NCBI GenBank assembly: GCA_029259745.1
Contig: JAJDEO010000043.1
Span: 32,744 to 96,743 of the forward strand
Length of the DNA: 64,000 bases
From: Planctomycetota bacterium
Lineage (GTDB): Bacteria; Planctomycetota; B15-G4
Direction: 5' to 3'
In this document: positions 1 through 8,497 of the stretch, one piece after another
How the letters are laid out: the number at the start of each line of letters is the position of its first letter
Position numbering within the stretch: position 1 is the first letter of the stretch
The notes under the pieces: generated by a model
Database searches by the model: none
Seen by the model: only the letters and a program-made list of their open reading frames with translations
Told to the model about the DNA's origin: nothing
Program-made: the position numbers and the translations under genes

Positions 1-1254
1 GCCGAGCCGGGCGCGCAGGGCACCCGCCGGCACGGGGAGGACTGCGGGGCGCCGCACGACGCGCGCGAGCGTGCGGGCGACGTCGATTTGCGCGGTCGGC
101 GCGGGCGCCACGACGTTGACGGGACCGTGCAGGTCGTCGTCGATCAAGGCGTGGTGGATTGCGCCCAGCACGTCGTCGAGCGAAACCCAGCTCCAGCGCT
201 GCGTGCCTGCGCCAAGACGTCCGCCGAACGCCCAGAGTGTCGGCGGGAGAAGGCGCGCGAGCGCCCCGCCGCGCGGCGAGAGCACGACGCCGAGACGCAG
301 CGAAACCCGCCGAGAGCCGACTGCCTCGATCCGCGCCGCGGCCGCCTCCCAACGGGCGGCGACGCCGCCGAGGAACGTCGAGCTGTCGATCGGACTGCTT
401 TCATCGCGAACAGCTCCGTCGTCCGTCCGTCGGTAGGCGCCGATGCCCGAGGCTGCGATGAAGGCGCGCGGCGGCGCATCGAGTCCAGCGAGCACGTCGA
501 CGAGGCGCTCGGTGGCCGGACCGCGGCTCTCGTCGATGGCACGCCGCCGAGCCTCGCTCCAGCGCGGGGCCGAAATCGGCTCGCCGGCGAGGTGCACGAA
601 ACCGTCGAGCCCTTCGAGACGCGCAGGGTCGTCGACCCCGCGCGCGGGGTCCCAAGGCACCTCGTCATCCCCGCGCGCAGCACGCCGGACAAGGCGCACG
701 ACCGAGTGGCCGCCCGTCGTCAAGAACGCGCAGAGCGCCTCGCCGATCAGGCCCGAGCTGCCCGTCACTCCGATGCGGAGCCGCGTGGTGGTGTTCGCAT
801 GGCGCGCGAGGTCGCGTGTCAGCACGCGATGCCGGAACGCGAACATGCGCTCGAGCTTGGCGCGCACGATCGCGCCGCCGGCGAGACGCCCGAGCGCCCC
901 ACCGTGGAGCTCGTAGCGCACGTCGTCGTGCAGTTCGGTGTGAGCGTCATCGATGGCCGTGAAGCGGTGCGTGTGGTGCCACGTCTTGAAGGGCCCGCGC
1001 GCTTGGATGTCCTCGAAGGCATGCGGGCGATCCAAGGCGACGTGTTCGGCGTCCCACGGAAGCCAGAAAGGGCCGAGCTTCAGGCGCACATGCACGCGCA
1101 CTCCCGGTTCGAGCCCGGCGTCGCGTCGCACGACGCGCGCGTTCTCCCAGGGTGGCATGAGTCGCTCGAGAGCGCCGGGCGCTTCGTGCCACGCGAACAG
1201 GTTGTCCTGCGCTGCCGCGAACGTCGCTCGACGTTCGTAGCGATCGGGTATCAC
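1..1254 (-). CDS. NAD(P)-dependent epimerase of the TIGR01777/YfcH type with N-terminal SRPBCC domain (C-terminus cut by window)
   Basis: The first ~155 residues read as an SRPBCC/polyketide-cyclase-like domain (LFAWHEAPGALERLMPPWE near residue 20, then a KTWHHTHRF stretch). A Rossmann extended-SDR domain follows, opening with GVTGSSGLIGEAL, the glycine-rich nucleotide-binding loop of the TIGR01777 family. Later motifs FVHLAGEPI, ASGIGAYR and WSWVSLDDV fit the same family. The start is GTG at 1254; its GTGA overlaps the stop of the upstream MerR gene, implying translational coupling. The reading frame is open to the window edge, so the C-terminal end is missing. In many bacteria this epimerase type lies in light-induced clusters with B12-dependent MerR regulators and photolyases (established knowledge), which agrees with the neighbour. 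Substrate unknown. Family call firm; physiological role inferred. Confidence 0.85.
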   Translation of the reverse strand, partial: MIPDRYERRATFAAAQDNLFAWHEAPGALERLMPPWENARVVRRDAGLEPGVRVHVRLKLGPFWLPWDAEHVALDRPHAFEDIQARGPFKTWHHTHRFTAIDDAHTELHDDVRYELHGGALGRLAGGAIVRAKLERMFAFRHRVLTRDLARHANTTTRLRIGVTGSSGLIGEALCAFLTTGGHSVVRLVRRAARGDDEVPWDPARGVDDPARLEGLDGFVHLAGEPISAPRWSEARRRAIDESRGPATERLVDVLAGLDAPPRAFIAASGIGAYRRTDDGAVRDESSPIDSSTFLGGVAARWEAAAARIEAVGSRRVSLRLGVVLSPRGGALARLLPPTLWAFGGRLGAGTQRWSWVSLDDVLGAIHHALIDDDLHGPVNVVAPAPTAQIDVARTLARVVRRPAVLPVPAGALRARLG

Positions 1255-2201
1255 GCTTGGCGCCCCGCGGCCTTCGCGGCCTTCTTCTCGACCCACGCGC
1301 GCAGGTCGCGCAGCGTCTGCACGACGACGAGACCGCGCGGCCCACGGCGACCGCGACGCACGCCACTCCCGCCAGCAAGCAGTGGAACTCCGTCGGGCAG
1401 CCCGTTCATGAGATCGATCATGAGCGCGTCCGTTCCCACGCCGCTGTTGGCCGACGAGACGCTGAGCACGACGGCGACTGCGTCGAGTTCGGCGGCAGCG
1501 AGCGCAATCTCCTCGGGCGGGAGATCGGTGCCGATGTTGCGCGTCGCGACTCCTTGGACAGCGCAGCACAGCTCGACGAGATCGAGTCCGAGGGAATGGC
1601 GTTCACCCGTCATCGTCGCGAGCAGGATCGGGCCCGACAGCGGGTCGTCGCGCTCGGTGTCAGCGACGGTCTGCCGCACGCTACGCAGGACGTTTTCGAT
1701 GACGCGTGTCGCGAAGTGTTCGTGTCTGATGCCGAGCTCGCCGTCGACCCATGCGCGACCGATCGACGTCAGCAGCGGCCCGACCTTGTTCTCGAGCACA
1801 GCCGCCGTGTCGCCCTGTCGCAGCTCATCGTTCAGGCTCTGCACGAGCTCGTCGGCGTCGAAGCGCAGGATCGCATCGAGCCAACCGCGCACCTCGTCGG
1901 GCGTGATCGCGTCATCGCCACCCTGCAGGAAGCGCTCGAGCTCCTGCTCGGTGCCGCGCAGGATCGTGCCGGGGCGCGCGCCGAGCGCGAGCGCCTCCCC
2001 CACGCGCCGCAGCCAGCGGACTTGGTCGCCGGTGTAGCGCCGGTGACCCGACGGAAGCCGCACGGGAACGGGCACGCCGTAGCGACGCTCCCAGATGCGG
2101 AGCGTGGCCGGAGCGATCCCGGTGAGCTCGGCGACACGACCGACCGAAAAGGCCGTGGCGTCGGACGAACAGGACATGGGGGTCGTGCTGGTCTCAGACA
2201 T
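1251..2201 (-). CDS. CarH/LitR-like MerR-family regulator with cobalamin-binding photosensor domain
   Basis: A 316-residue regulator. Residues 18-85 form a MerR winged helix (FSVGRVAELTGIAPATLRIW, RLPSGHRRYTGDQ). Residues ~105-180 match the helical light-sensing domain and contain W151-x9-E161-H162, the signature of adenosylcobalamin photoreceptors of the CarH group. Residues ~190-300 form the B12-binding Rossmann domain with E200-R-H202-S-L-G205 (the ExHxxG lower-ligand motif, H202 as predicted axial ligand) and LSVSSANSG plus LLAGGSG around the nucleotide tail. CarH binds DNA in the dark as an AdoCbl tetramer and releases it on illumination (established for the family). It overlaps the downstream epimerase by 4 bp. 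A weak promoter-like TGGACA-N16-TATCCC lies upstream on the minus strand at about 2222-2249. Dark repression of its own operon is inferred. Confidence 0.88.
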   Translation of the reverse strand: MSETSTTPMSCSSDATAFSVGRVAELTGIAPATLRIWERRYGVPVPVRLPSGHRRYTGDQVRWLRRVGEALALGARPGTILRGTEQELERFLQGGDDAITPDEVRGWLDAILRFDADELVQSLNDELRQGDTAAVLENKVGPLLTSIGRAWVDGELGIRHEHFATRVIENVLRSVRQTVADTERDDPLSGPILLATMTGERHSLGLDLVELCCAVQGVATRNIGTDLPPEEIALAAAELDAVAVVLSVSSANSGVGTDALMIDLMNGLPDGVPLLAGGSGVRRGRRGPRGLVVVQTLRDLRAWVEKKAAKAAGRQA

Positions 2202-2267
2202 GCGACGTCCATCCTTGGAGGAAGGTCCAGGGATAACGCGAACACTGCCCTTGTCCAGACTATTTGA

Positions 2268-2762
2268 TCAACAGTCGCGGAACCACGTGGCGGCCGCCGC
2301 ATCGTCGGGGCGAGCCACCCAGGCGATCGACAGGCGCAAACCGAGCCGCGACGCCAGCACGCCGGCGAGGCACGAGGAGGCCGCGATCGTCACCTCGGCG
2401 CGCAGGTCGCGGCCCTCGGCAACGAGCACGGCGAGTGTGTCGTCGACCGGCAAGCCGTTGCCGATCAGCGTGGCCCCGCTGGCGTCGACGACGGAGGCGC
2501 GCAGAACGACCTGACCGATCAGCGGACCGAAGGGGTCGAGGCGCGCACGGGCTCGGATGCGATAGCCGCCGGCGCTGAGGTGCTCGATCGTCGGCCGCTC
2601 GCACACGAGGTCCCGCCCCGCCACGATCGGGATCGCGCAGCACGCCGAAGCGGCCACGTCGCAACGGAGGTCGTCGATGCGCGGGCCCGACAGGGAAAGG
2701 CATCCCCGGCGTCCCGAAGGAACGAGGCGGCGGCGGCGCGGTGGAACGAGGCGTGGGTTCAA
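2268..2762 (-). CDS. Hypothetical protein, start uncertain
   Basis: An open frame of up to 164 codons with residue composition typical of a real protein (balanced D/E/A/V, few runs of arginine after residue ~30), unlike shadow frames elsewhere. The listed start is TTG at 2762; the first ~25 residues are arginine/proline-rich and doubtful, and a GTG within RCDVAAS could be the true start. It has cysteines in RCDVAASACC and at the C-terminus (TWFRDC) and several beta-strand-like stretches (GQVVLRASVVDASG). No family recognised. It is transcribed in the same direction as the CarH-like regulator, 66 bp upstream of it, and divergently from the gamma-glutamyltransferase gene. Confidence 0.5.
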   Translation of the reverse strand: MNPRLVPPRRRRLVPSGRRGCLSLSGPRIDDLRCDVAASACCAIPIVAGRDLVCERPTIEHLSAGGYRIRARARLDPFGPLIGQVVLRASVVDASGATLIGNGLPVDDTLAVLVAEGRDLRAEVTIAASSCLAGVLASRLGLRLSIAWVARPDDAAAATWFRDC

Positions 2763-2899
2763 GCGTGAGTCTCAACAGGGGGACTGCTCCGAATCGACGC
2801 GAGGACGGGACAACTGAAACGAGCGTTCCGACCATGGCCCTCTTGAGACGGCGCGGCCGAGCCTCGACGATGGCGCCTCTCACATTGGAGCTCACCCGC

Positions 2900-4669
2900 A
2901 TGACGAATAGCCCGGTCCGGTACCTCGCCCTCGGCTGGTTGATCGTCCTCACGGGCTGCGTCACGTCGCGCCCGGTTCAGGTCGCGCCGGCCGTCTGGGC
3001 AGCGCCGACCGACGGTGCCGTCGCGTGCGTCGATCGCCACGCCGCCGAAGTGGGTGCACAGGTTCTCGCCGACGGCGGCAATGCCGTGGACGCAGCGATC
3101 GCCAGCGCGCTGGCGCTCGCCGTAACGTTCCCGCCGGCGGGCAACATCGGCGGCGGCTGCGTCCTCGTTGCGCGCTTCGCCGACGGCGCGGCCACATCGA
3201 TCGACGCGCGCGAGACGGCCCCGCTCGCGGCCTCACCTTCGATGTTCCTCGACGAGCACGGTCTCTACGACCCCGACAGTGCGCTCCACCCGTGGCTCTG
3301 CACGGGCACACCGGGAACGCTGCGCGGACTCGAGTACGCGCACCGTCACTACGGCTCTCTGCCGTGGCGCCGGCTCGTCGAACCGGCCGCGCGCCTCGCC
3401 GAGGAAGGCTTCGTCGTCAGCGCAAACCTCGCCGCATGGCTCGCCGCGTGCGAGCGCGAGTTGGCCGCCATTCCGACGAGTGCCGCGATCTTCCTCGACG
3501 ACGCGGGGCACGCCTTGCGACCCGGAGCGCTGCTCGTCCAGGAAGACCTCGCTCGGACGCTGAAACAGATCGCGACGTTCGGCGCCGATGTCTTCTATGA
3601 AGGCCCCCTCGGCGACGAGTTCGTGTCGGCGATCCAACAAGGCGGTGGACTCATGAGCCGTGAGGACCTCGCGCTCTACGAAGCCGTCGAGCGCGAACCC
3701 ATCCGTTTCGCCTTCGCCGGTCATGACGTCATCTCGATGCCGCCGCCGTCTTCGGGTGGCGTGGCGTTGGCCCAGATGACGGGGATGCTCGAGATGTTCG
3801 GTGCCACGCGCACGCCGCTCGACGACGTCGACTCGCTGCACATGCGCGCCGAGGCCGCGCGCCGAGCGTTCGCCGACCGCGCGCGCTGGCTTGCAGATCC
3901 CGACCACGTGTCCGTGCCCGTCGACGACCTGCTCGCGCCCGAGCACCTCATGGACCTCGCGCTCAGCGCCCAGCCCGACAGCGCGTCGCAGAGCGCGTCG
4001 TTCGGTCCGCCGATCGAGCTCCCCGAAGGCAACGACACGACGCACCTCTCGGTCGTCGACGGACAGGGCAACGCCGTGTCGATCACGATCACGCTCGAGG
4101 CGATGATGGGCAGCAAGGCCGTCGCCGGATCGACGGGCATCCTGCTCAACAACGAGCTGCGCGACTTCAACCGCATTCCCGGCACGACGACGACCACCGG
4201 ACACATCGGCACGTTTCCCAACATCGCCGGCCCGCGCAAGCGACCGCTCACGTCGATGACACCGACCATCGTGGCCGAGCCTGCGCACGACGACGGCACG
4301 GCCGGACGCGTCGTGCTCGTCACCGGCAGCCCCGGCGGACGCACGATCATCAACACGGTGTTCCAGATGGTGCTGCGCGTCGTCGCCCAGGACATGCCGC
4401 TCGACGCCGCAGTGGCCGGCGCGCGCATGCACCACAGCTGGTGGCCGGACGAAGTCTCCCTCGAAGCCAACCGGTTCGACGCCGCCACGATCGCGGCCCT
4501 GCGCCAGCGCGGGCACCGCGTCGTGGAGCTCGATGTGGCCGCGAACCCCCTGCGCGGCACCCTCGGCGCGGCCCATTCCATCGCCTTCGACGCCGCCACG
4601 GGCCAGCTCCACGCCGTCGGTGACGCCCGCCGCGACGGCTGGGCCGCCGCACCCACCACCGGGCCCTGA
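2900..4669 (+). CDS. ggt: Gamma-glutamyltransferase lipoprotein
   Basis: A 589-residue N-terminal-nucleophile hydrolase that cleaves or transfers gamma-glutamyl groups, for example from glutathione. The start ATG at 2900 gives a lipoprotein signal peptide ending in L-T-G-C20, so the enzyme is predicted to be membrane-anchored outside the cytoplasm. The large subunit starts with the conserved ADGGNAVDAAIA segment. The autoprocessing site is the Thr pair in GNDTTHLSVVD, giving T380 as predicted catalytic nucleophile, followed by GSTGILLNNELRDFN and GSPGGRTIINTVFQM, which line the substrate site in the family. Length matches the roughly 580-residue norm. An in-frame extension to 2741 exists but would spoil the signal peptide. 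The cyclophilin lipoprotein gene follows 68 bp later in the same direction, possibly in one transcript. Confidence 0.93.
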   Translation: MTNSPVRYLALGWLIVLTGCVTSRPVQVAPAVWAAPTDGAVACVDRHAAEVGAQVLADGGNAVDAAIASALALAVTFPPAGNIGGGCVLVARFADGAATSIDARETAPLAASPSMFLDEHGLYDPDSALHPWLCTGTPGTLRGLEYAHRHYGSLPWRRLVEPAARLAEEGFVVSANLAAWLAACERELAAIPTSAAIFLDDAGHALRPGALLVQEDLARTLKQIATFGADVFYEGPLGDEFVSAIQQGGGLMSREDLALYEAVEREPIRFAFAGHDVISMPPPSSGGVALAQMTGMLEMFGATRTPLDDVDSLHMRAEAARRAFADRARWLADPDHVSVPVDDLLAPEHLMDLALSAQPDSASQSASFGPPIELPEGNDTTHLSVVDGQGNAVSITITLEAMMGSKAVAGSTGILLNNELRDFNRIPGTTTTTGHIGTFPNIAGPRKRPLTSMTPTIVAEPAHDDGTAGRVVLVTGSPGGRTIINTVFQMVLRVVAQDMPLDAAVAGARMHHSWWPDEVSLEANRFDAATIAALRQRGHRVVELDVAANPLRGTLGAAHSIAFDAATGQLHAVGDARRDGWAAAPTTGP

Positions 4670-4737
4670 AGCTGGTGAAGCGCCACGGCCCTGCGTATCG
4701 TCTGAGTCCTGTCATCCCCTACCGCGAGGCCCCTCCG

Positions 4738-5493
4738 ATGCTCAGCCGTCTGTCCTTCGCCGCACTCACCCTGGCCGTGCTCCTCCCGAGCTGCAACAAC
4801 TCCGGAGAGACGAACGTCAGCACCCCCGCGACCGTCGACGAACAGCCGGCAACCGAGACGGCGAGCGCCGATGCGGGAAGCGACGTCACTGCCGACGACG
4901 CCGCCATCGCTGCGCTCGACGCCTTCCTCGCCGAGAAGAACTACGACACGACGCTGCCTGGCTGGCGCGGCCGCATGTTCCGTCCGCCGTGGCAGACCTT
5001 CGACGCCGCGAACGACTACTACTGGAACCTGCTGACGAACAAGGGCTTGATCAAGATCCGCCTCATGACGGACGTCGCACCGAAGCACGCCACGAGCACG
5101 ATCTACCTCACGCGCGCAGGCTTCTACGACGGCGTCATCTTCCACCGCGTCATCACGGACTTCATGGCCCAGGGCGGCGACCCGACGGGCACCGGACGCG
5201 GCGGCCCCGGCTACAAGTACGACGGCGAGTTCTCACCTGACGTGCGCCACGACCGGCCCGGCCTGCTGAGCATGGCCAACAGCGGCCCGGGTACGGACGG
5301 CAGCCAGTTCTTCCTCACGTTCGTGCCGTACCCGAGCCTGAACGGCAAGCACACGATCTTCGGTGAAGTCGTCGAAGGCATGGACGTCGTCACGAAGCTC
5401 GAAGAGGCTGGCTCGCGCCAAGGAACGCCGAGCGAAGCACTCGTCATCGAGCGCGCGACGATCTCCGTGGAAGCGTCGTCCGGCGCCGACTGA
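4738..5493 (+). CDS. Cyclophilin-type peptidyl-prolyl cis-trans isomerase, lipoprotein
   Basis: A 251-residue protein with a lipoprotein signal peptide (VLLPSC19), a low-complexity linker rich in T/D/A (residues ~20-65) and a cyclophilin domain (residues ~95-250). Core motifs are FYDGVIFHRVITDFMAQGGD, with the catalytic Arg of FHR and the Gln of AQGGD, and GSQFFLTF with the hydrophobic-pocket Phe. The position of the human CypA Trp is occupied by the bacterial NGKHTIFGEV form. It probably assists folding of proteins outside the cytoplasm. The ATG at 4738 is preferred because it yields the lipobox. Its stop lies 9 bp from the stop of the convergent ATP-grasp gene, so no separate terminator fits between them. 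Confidence 0.92.
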   Translation: MLSRLSFAALTLAVLLPSCNNSGETNVSTPATVDEQPATETASADAGSDVTADDAAIAALDAFLAEKNYDTTLPGWRGRMFRPPWQTFDAANDYYWNLLTNKGLIKIRLMTDVAPKHATSTIYLTRAGFYDGVIFHRVITDFMAQGGDPTGTGRGGPGYKYDGEFSPDVRHDRPGLLSMANSGPGTDGSQFFLTFVPYPSLNGKHTIFGEVVEGMDVVTKLEEAGSRQGTPSEALVIERATISVEASSGAD

Positions 5494-5502
5494 CGCCGCG
5501 CG

Positions 5503-6723
5503 CTACTCGGCGAAGACTTGCACCTTCTCGCCGACGCGATCGAGCATCGTGCGCAGCGTGTCGTAGTCGGGGTGTCGCAGACGCACCCACGCGTTCGCCA
5601 TGAACCCAGCTTCCACGGGCTGCGTCGGTGTTCCCGGCGCCGGGAAGTGGCTGTCGATGATGTGCTCGCCCCACTCGGCGTGCAGCTCCTCGGCACCCTG
5701 GTAGCCGACGATGCGTCCGTCGCGATTCGGGCGCAGTGCGATCATGCCCGAGCTGAAGCGGCGCGACGGTCGGTTGCCACGCCGCCCGTTCACGATGGCG
5801 TGGCCCCACTCGGTGTAGAGGTCGAGGTCGTTCGCCGCGCAGTAGAGGTCCCACGCACCGACGCCCGGCGGGCGGCAGCCGATCTCCGAGAACTTCAGTC
5901 CCTTCGGCCCCTGGAAGACCTCCATGTGCGTGGCGGAGGTGCCGATCCCGAGCACCTCGATCACGCGCTGGCCGAGTTGGCGGACCTCTTCGTAGCCCTC
6001 TGATTCGAGGCGGTTCGTCGTGATGATCTGCGGCGAGATCCAGCGTGCGCGCATGCCTTCGAGCACATTCGGGTAGTAGTGACACGCGAACTCGTGCGCG
6101 ACCTTCCCGTCGATCGTGATCGTGTCGTAGAAGCCCTCGTGCCCTTCAATGAACTCCTCGACGGCCACCGCCACTCCGTGCTGCACCGAGGAGTCGGCGA
6201 GCGCGGCATCGAGCTCGGCGTCGTTGCTGCACTTCGAGGTGCCCGAGGCACCGGCGCCGTCGACGGGCTTGATGATGACGGGGTAGCCGACCTCGCGGAC
6301 GAAGTCGCGCACGTCTTGCTCTGAGCTGGCGCGCGTGGACATCGCGCACGGGATGTCGGCCGCGCGCAGGGCCTCCTTCATCGCCGGCTTGTCGCGGCAC
6401 AGGTAGGCCGTCTTCGGCGTGGTGCCGGGAATGCCGCAGGCCTGCCGCACGTTCGCGATCGTCTGGATGTGCGCTTCGACGGAGCCCTCGAGACGATCGA
6501 CCCAGCCCTTGGACTGGATGCGCCGCACGGCCTCGAGCAACGACGGCTCGTGTACGACCGAACGCACTTGCTCGTAGCCACCGAGCCAACCCTTCAGCTC
6601 ATCGTCGAGGTACTCGACGGGCCGCTCGCCGATCGCCGTCACAAAGGCGCCGGCGTTGACGAGACCGCGCACGAACTCGCGCTGGTTGAAGGGAAACGCA
6701 GGTTCGACAAAGATCACGTGCAT
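5503..6723 (-). CDS. ATP-grasp ligase A of the GlgA/esterase cluster
   Basis: A 406-residue ATP-grasp enzyme of the carbamoyl-phosphate-synthase/biotin-carboxylase-like type. The N-terminal ~115 residues are a Rossmann-like pre-ATP-grasp domain (MHVIFVEPAFPFNQREFVRG). The ATP-grasp core carries CRDKPAMKEALRAADIPCA, YPVIIKPVDGAGASGT (ATP-binding Lys), AVEEFIEGHEGFYDTI and HMEVF...FSEIGCRPPG, with the acidic residue pair that binds Mg-ATP. Such enzymes activate a carboxylate as acyl-phosphate and join it to an amine or other nucleophile; the substrate cannot be told from sequence. It resembles the proteins at 8498-9721 and 9741-10964 in length and motif order, suggesting duplication and divergence. 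It lies 37 bp downstream of glgA on the same strand, so the two are probably co-transcribed. Confidence 0.85.
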   Translation of the reverse strand: MHVIFVEPAFPFNQREFVRGLVNAGAFVTAIGERPVEYLDDELKGWLGGYEQVRSVVHEPSLLEAVRRIQSKGWVDRLEGSVEAHIQTIANVRQACGIPGTTPKTAYLCRDKPAMKEALRAADIPCAMSTRASSEQDVRDFVREVGYPVIIKPVDGAGASGTSKCSNDAELDAALADSSVQHGVAVAVEEFIEGHEGFYDTITIDGKVAHEFACHYYPNVLEGMRARWISPQIITTNRLESEGYEEVRQLGQRVIEVLGIGTSATHMEVFQGPKGLKFSEIGCRPPGVGAWDLYCAANDLDLYTEWGHAIVNGRRGNRPSRRFSSGMIALRPNRDGRIVGYQGAEELHAEWGEHIIDSHFPAPGTPTQPVEAGFMANAWVRLRHPDYDTLRTMLDRVGEKVQVFAE

Positions 6724-6760
6724 CGGAGCATTCCAGCGAACATTCGGGGGATCGAGTGCG

Positions 6761-8254
6761 TCAGAGCGCCGCGCTCTCGTCGGACATGATGCGATGATAC
6801 AGAGCTTCGTAGAGGCCCGCCTGACGGGTCCACGAGAAGTCGCGCGCCATGCCGTTCGAACGCATGCGCGACCAATGCTCGGGCTGGGCGTAGAGTTCGA
6901 GCGCGCGCTCGAGCGCCCAGCGCATGGCCGTCGTGTCGAGGTGCTCGAAGACGACGCCCGTGCCCTCGCCCGTCGTCGGATCGTACTGCTGGACGGTGTC
7001 GGCGAGGCCGCCCGTCCGGCGCACGATCGGCACGGTGCCGTAGCGCTGGCTGTACATTTGGTTCAGGCCGCAGGGCTCGTAGCGCGAGGGCATGACGAAG
7101 GCGTCCGCGCCGGCCTCGATGAGATGCGCGAGCGCTTCGCTGTAGCCGCGCCAGAAGCAGACCTTGCCGGGGAAGGCCGCCTCGAGCTCTGCGAAGCCGG
7201 TTTCGTAGCGCGGCTCGCCGCTGCCGAGGACGACGAGACGCGCGTCATGGTGGCGGAGCATCTCGGCGAAAGGCGCGAAGACGACCTCGAAACCCTTCTG
7301 GTACGCGAGCCGCGAGACGATGCCGAACGTCGGTGCGTCGGCGTCGACGACGAGCCCGAGTCGGTCTTGTAGCGTGAGCTTGCACTGCGTCTTGCCGGAC
7401 ATGTCGTCGGCGTCGAAGTGCGCGGGGATGTGGGGATCGCTGCCCGGGTCCCAGATGTCCTCCTCGATCCCGTTCACGATGCCGAGCACGTCGTGACGCC
7501 GCGCGCGCAGCAGATCGTCGAGGCCGACACCCTGATCGGGGCCTTGAATCTCGCGCGCGTAGGTTTCGCTGACTGTCGTGATCGCATCGGCGTAGAGGAT
7601 GCCGGTCTTCAGGAAGCTGAAGCGGCCCGCCGTGAGATCGTCCTGATGCAGCAGGTGACGCGCGTCCTCGAGCCCCAGGTCCTTGACGACCTCGGCGCCG
7701 AAGACGCCCTGGTAGCCGAGATTGTGGATCGTGAGCACCGAGCGGGTGCGCGCGAAGACATCGTCCCACGACTGCATGAGCTTGAGCATCAGCGGCCCCA
7801 GCGCCACGTGCCAGTCGTTGAAGTGCATGATGTCGGGCGGCCAGCGCTCGGCCTGGCAGATGGCAAAGGCGGTGCGAGTGAGCAGCGCGAAGCGGCGGTG
7901 CTCGTCAGCGTCGTTCGTGTAGATGCCGTCGCGCTCGTAGAGCGCCGGGCAGTCGACGCAGAGCACGTCCTTGCCACTCGGCAGCACCGTGCGCCAGATC
8001 GACACGCGGTAAACGTGCTCGCCGAGCTCGACTCGCAGCGCCTGCATGTGCCGCACCGGCTCGAACTCGAGGTCGGCCTCGCGCATGCGCTTGTAAAGCG
8101 GCATCACGAGCACGACATCGTGACCGAGGCGCGCCAGCGACGTCGCCAGGGCGGAGGCCACGTCGGCCAAGCCCCCCGTTTTCGCCAACGGCGCGACCTC
8201 CGCCGACACCACACAGATCCTCAATGCCGTCCCGCTCACCAGCTCACTCCGCAT
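6761..8254 (-). CDS. glgA: Glycogen/starch synthase (GT5 family)
   Basis: A 497-residue GT5 glycosyltransferase that would extend alpha-1,4-glucan chains from ADP-glucose in the cytoplasm. The N-terminal domain shows CVVSAEVAPLAKTGGLADV, whose KTGG loop binds the nucleotide sugar; HFNDWHVALGPLML follows. The C-terminal domain has FGIVSRLAYQKGFE, then SRYEPCGLNQMYSQRYGT and PIVRRTGGLADTV, containing the catalytic glutamate region and nucleotide-binding loop. Length is normal. I chose ATG 8254; TTG at 8224, directly before LRICVVSAEVAP, is an alternative close to the usual N-terminus. No glgB, glgC or glgP is in the window; instead the gene sits among four ATP-grasp ligases and two esterases, an unusual setting for glgA. 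It is divergent from ligase B. Confidence 0.93.
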   Translation of the reverse strand: MRSELVSGTALRICVVSAEVAPLAKTGGLADVASALATSLARLGHDVVLVMPLYKRMREADLEFEPVRHMQALRVELGEHVYRVSIWRTVLPSGKDVLCVDCPALYERDGIYTNDADEHRRFALLTRTAFAICQAERWPPDIMHFNDWHVALGPLMLKLMQSWDDVFARTRSVLTIHNLGYQGVFGAEVVKDLGLEDARHLLHQDDLTAGRFSFLKTGILYADAITTVSETYAREIQGPDQGVGLDDLLRARRHDVLGIVNGIEEDIWDPGSDPHIPAHFDADDMSGKTQCKLTLQDRLGLVVDADAPTFGIVSRLAYQKGFEVVFAPFAEMLRHHDARLVVLGSGEPRYETGFAELEAAFPGKVCFWRGYSEALAHLIEAGADAFVMPSRYEPCGLNQMYSQRYGTVPIVRRTGGLADTVQQYDPTTGEGTGVVFEHLDTTAMRWALERALELYAQPEHWSRMRSNGMARDFSWTRQAGLYEALYHRIMSDESAAL

Positions 8255-8420
8255 CGCCAACGCTCGCCCGATCGCGTGCCCCCCGGCACGTCGCGCCAAC
8301 GGTAACCCCCAAGCCGCGCGAGCATCTACTGCCCACTCGACACCATCGTGGCTCGGCTCACGAAAGGCTCCCTCACCTCCGACTCGCCGACGGTGGGCGG
8401 CAGTCCTGTCGCCCCCGTCC

Positions 8421-8450
8421 GTGACGGAGACCATCGTCGCGATGTATCCT
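8421..8450 (+). promoter_or_regulatory. Possible sigma-70-type promoter for ligases B and C
   Basis: GTGACG (8421-8426) and TATCCT (8445-8450) are separated by 18 bp in the 243-bp intergenic region between divergent glgA and ligase B. The hexamers match the consensus only partly. The downstream gene starts about 48 bp later behind a good TAAGGAG ribosome-binding site. Confidence 0.25.
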
Positions 8451-8497
8451 GCCCACCCGGTCGACCGACCGCTCTCCCCCGGGCCGTAAGGAGCAGC

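Noticed and set aside
88..2037. Long open frame on the plus strand across the epimerase and CarH-like genes
   Set aside because: Arginine/proline-rich composition, no family motifs, and it lies antisense to two well-supported genes; typical shadow of high-GC coding sequence.
3233..5145. Long minus-strand frames opposite ggt and the cyclophilin gene
   Set aside because: Composition typical of reverse-complement frames, no motifs, and both opposite genes are secure.
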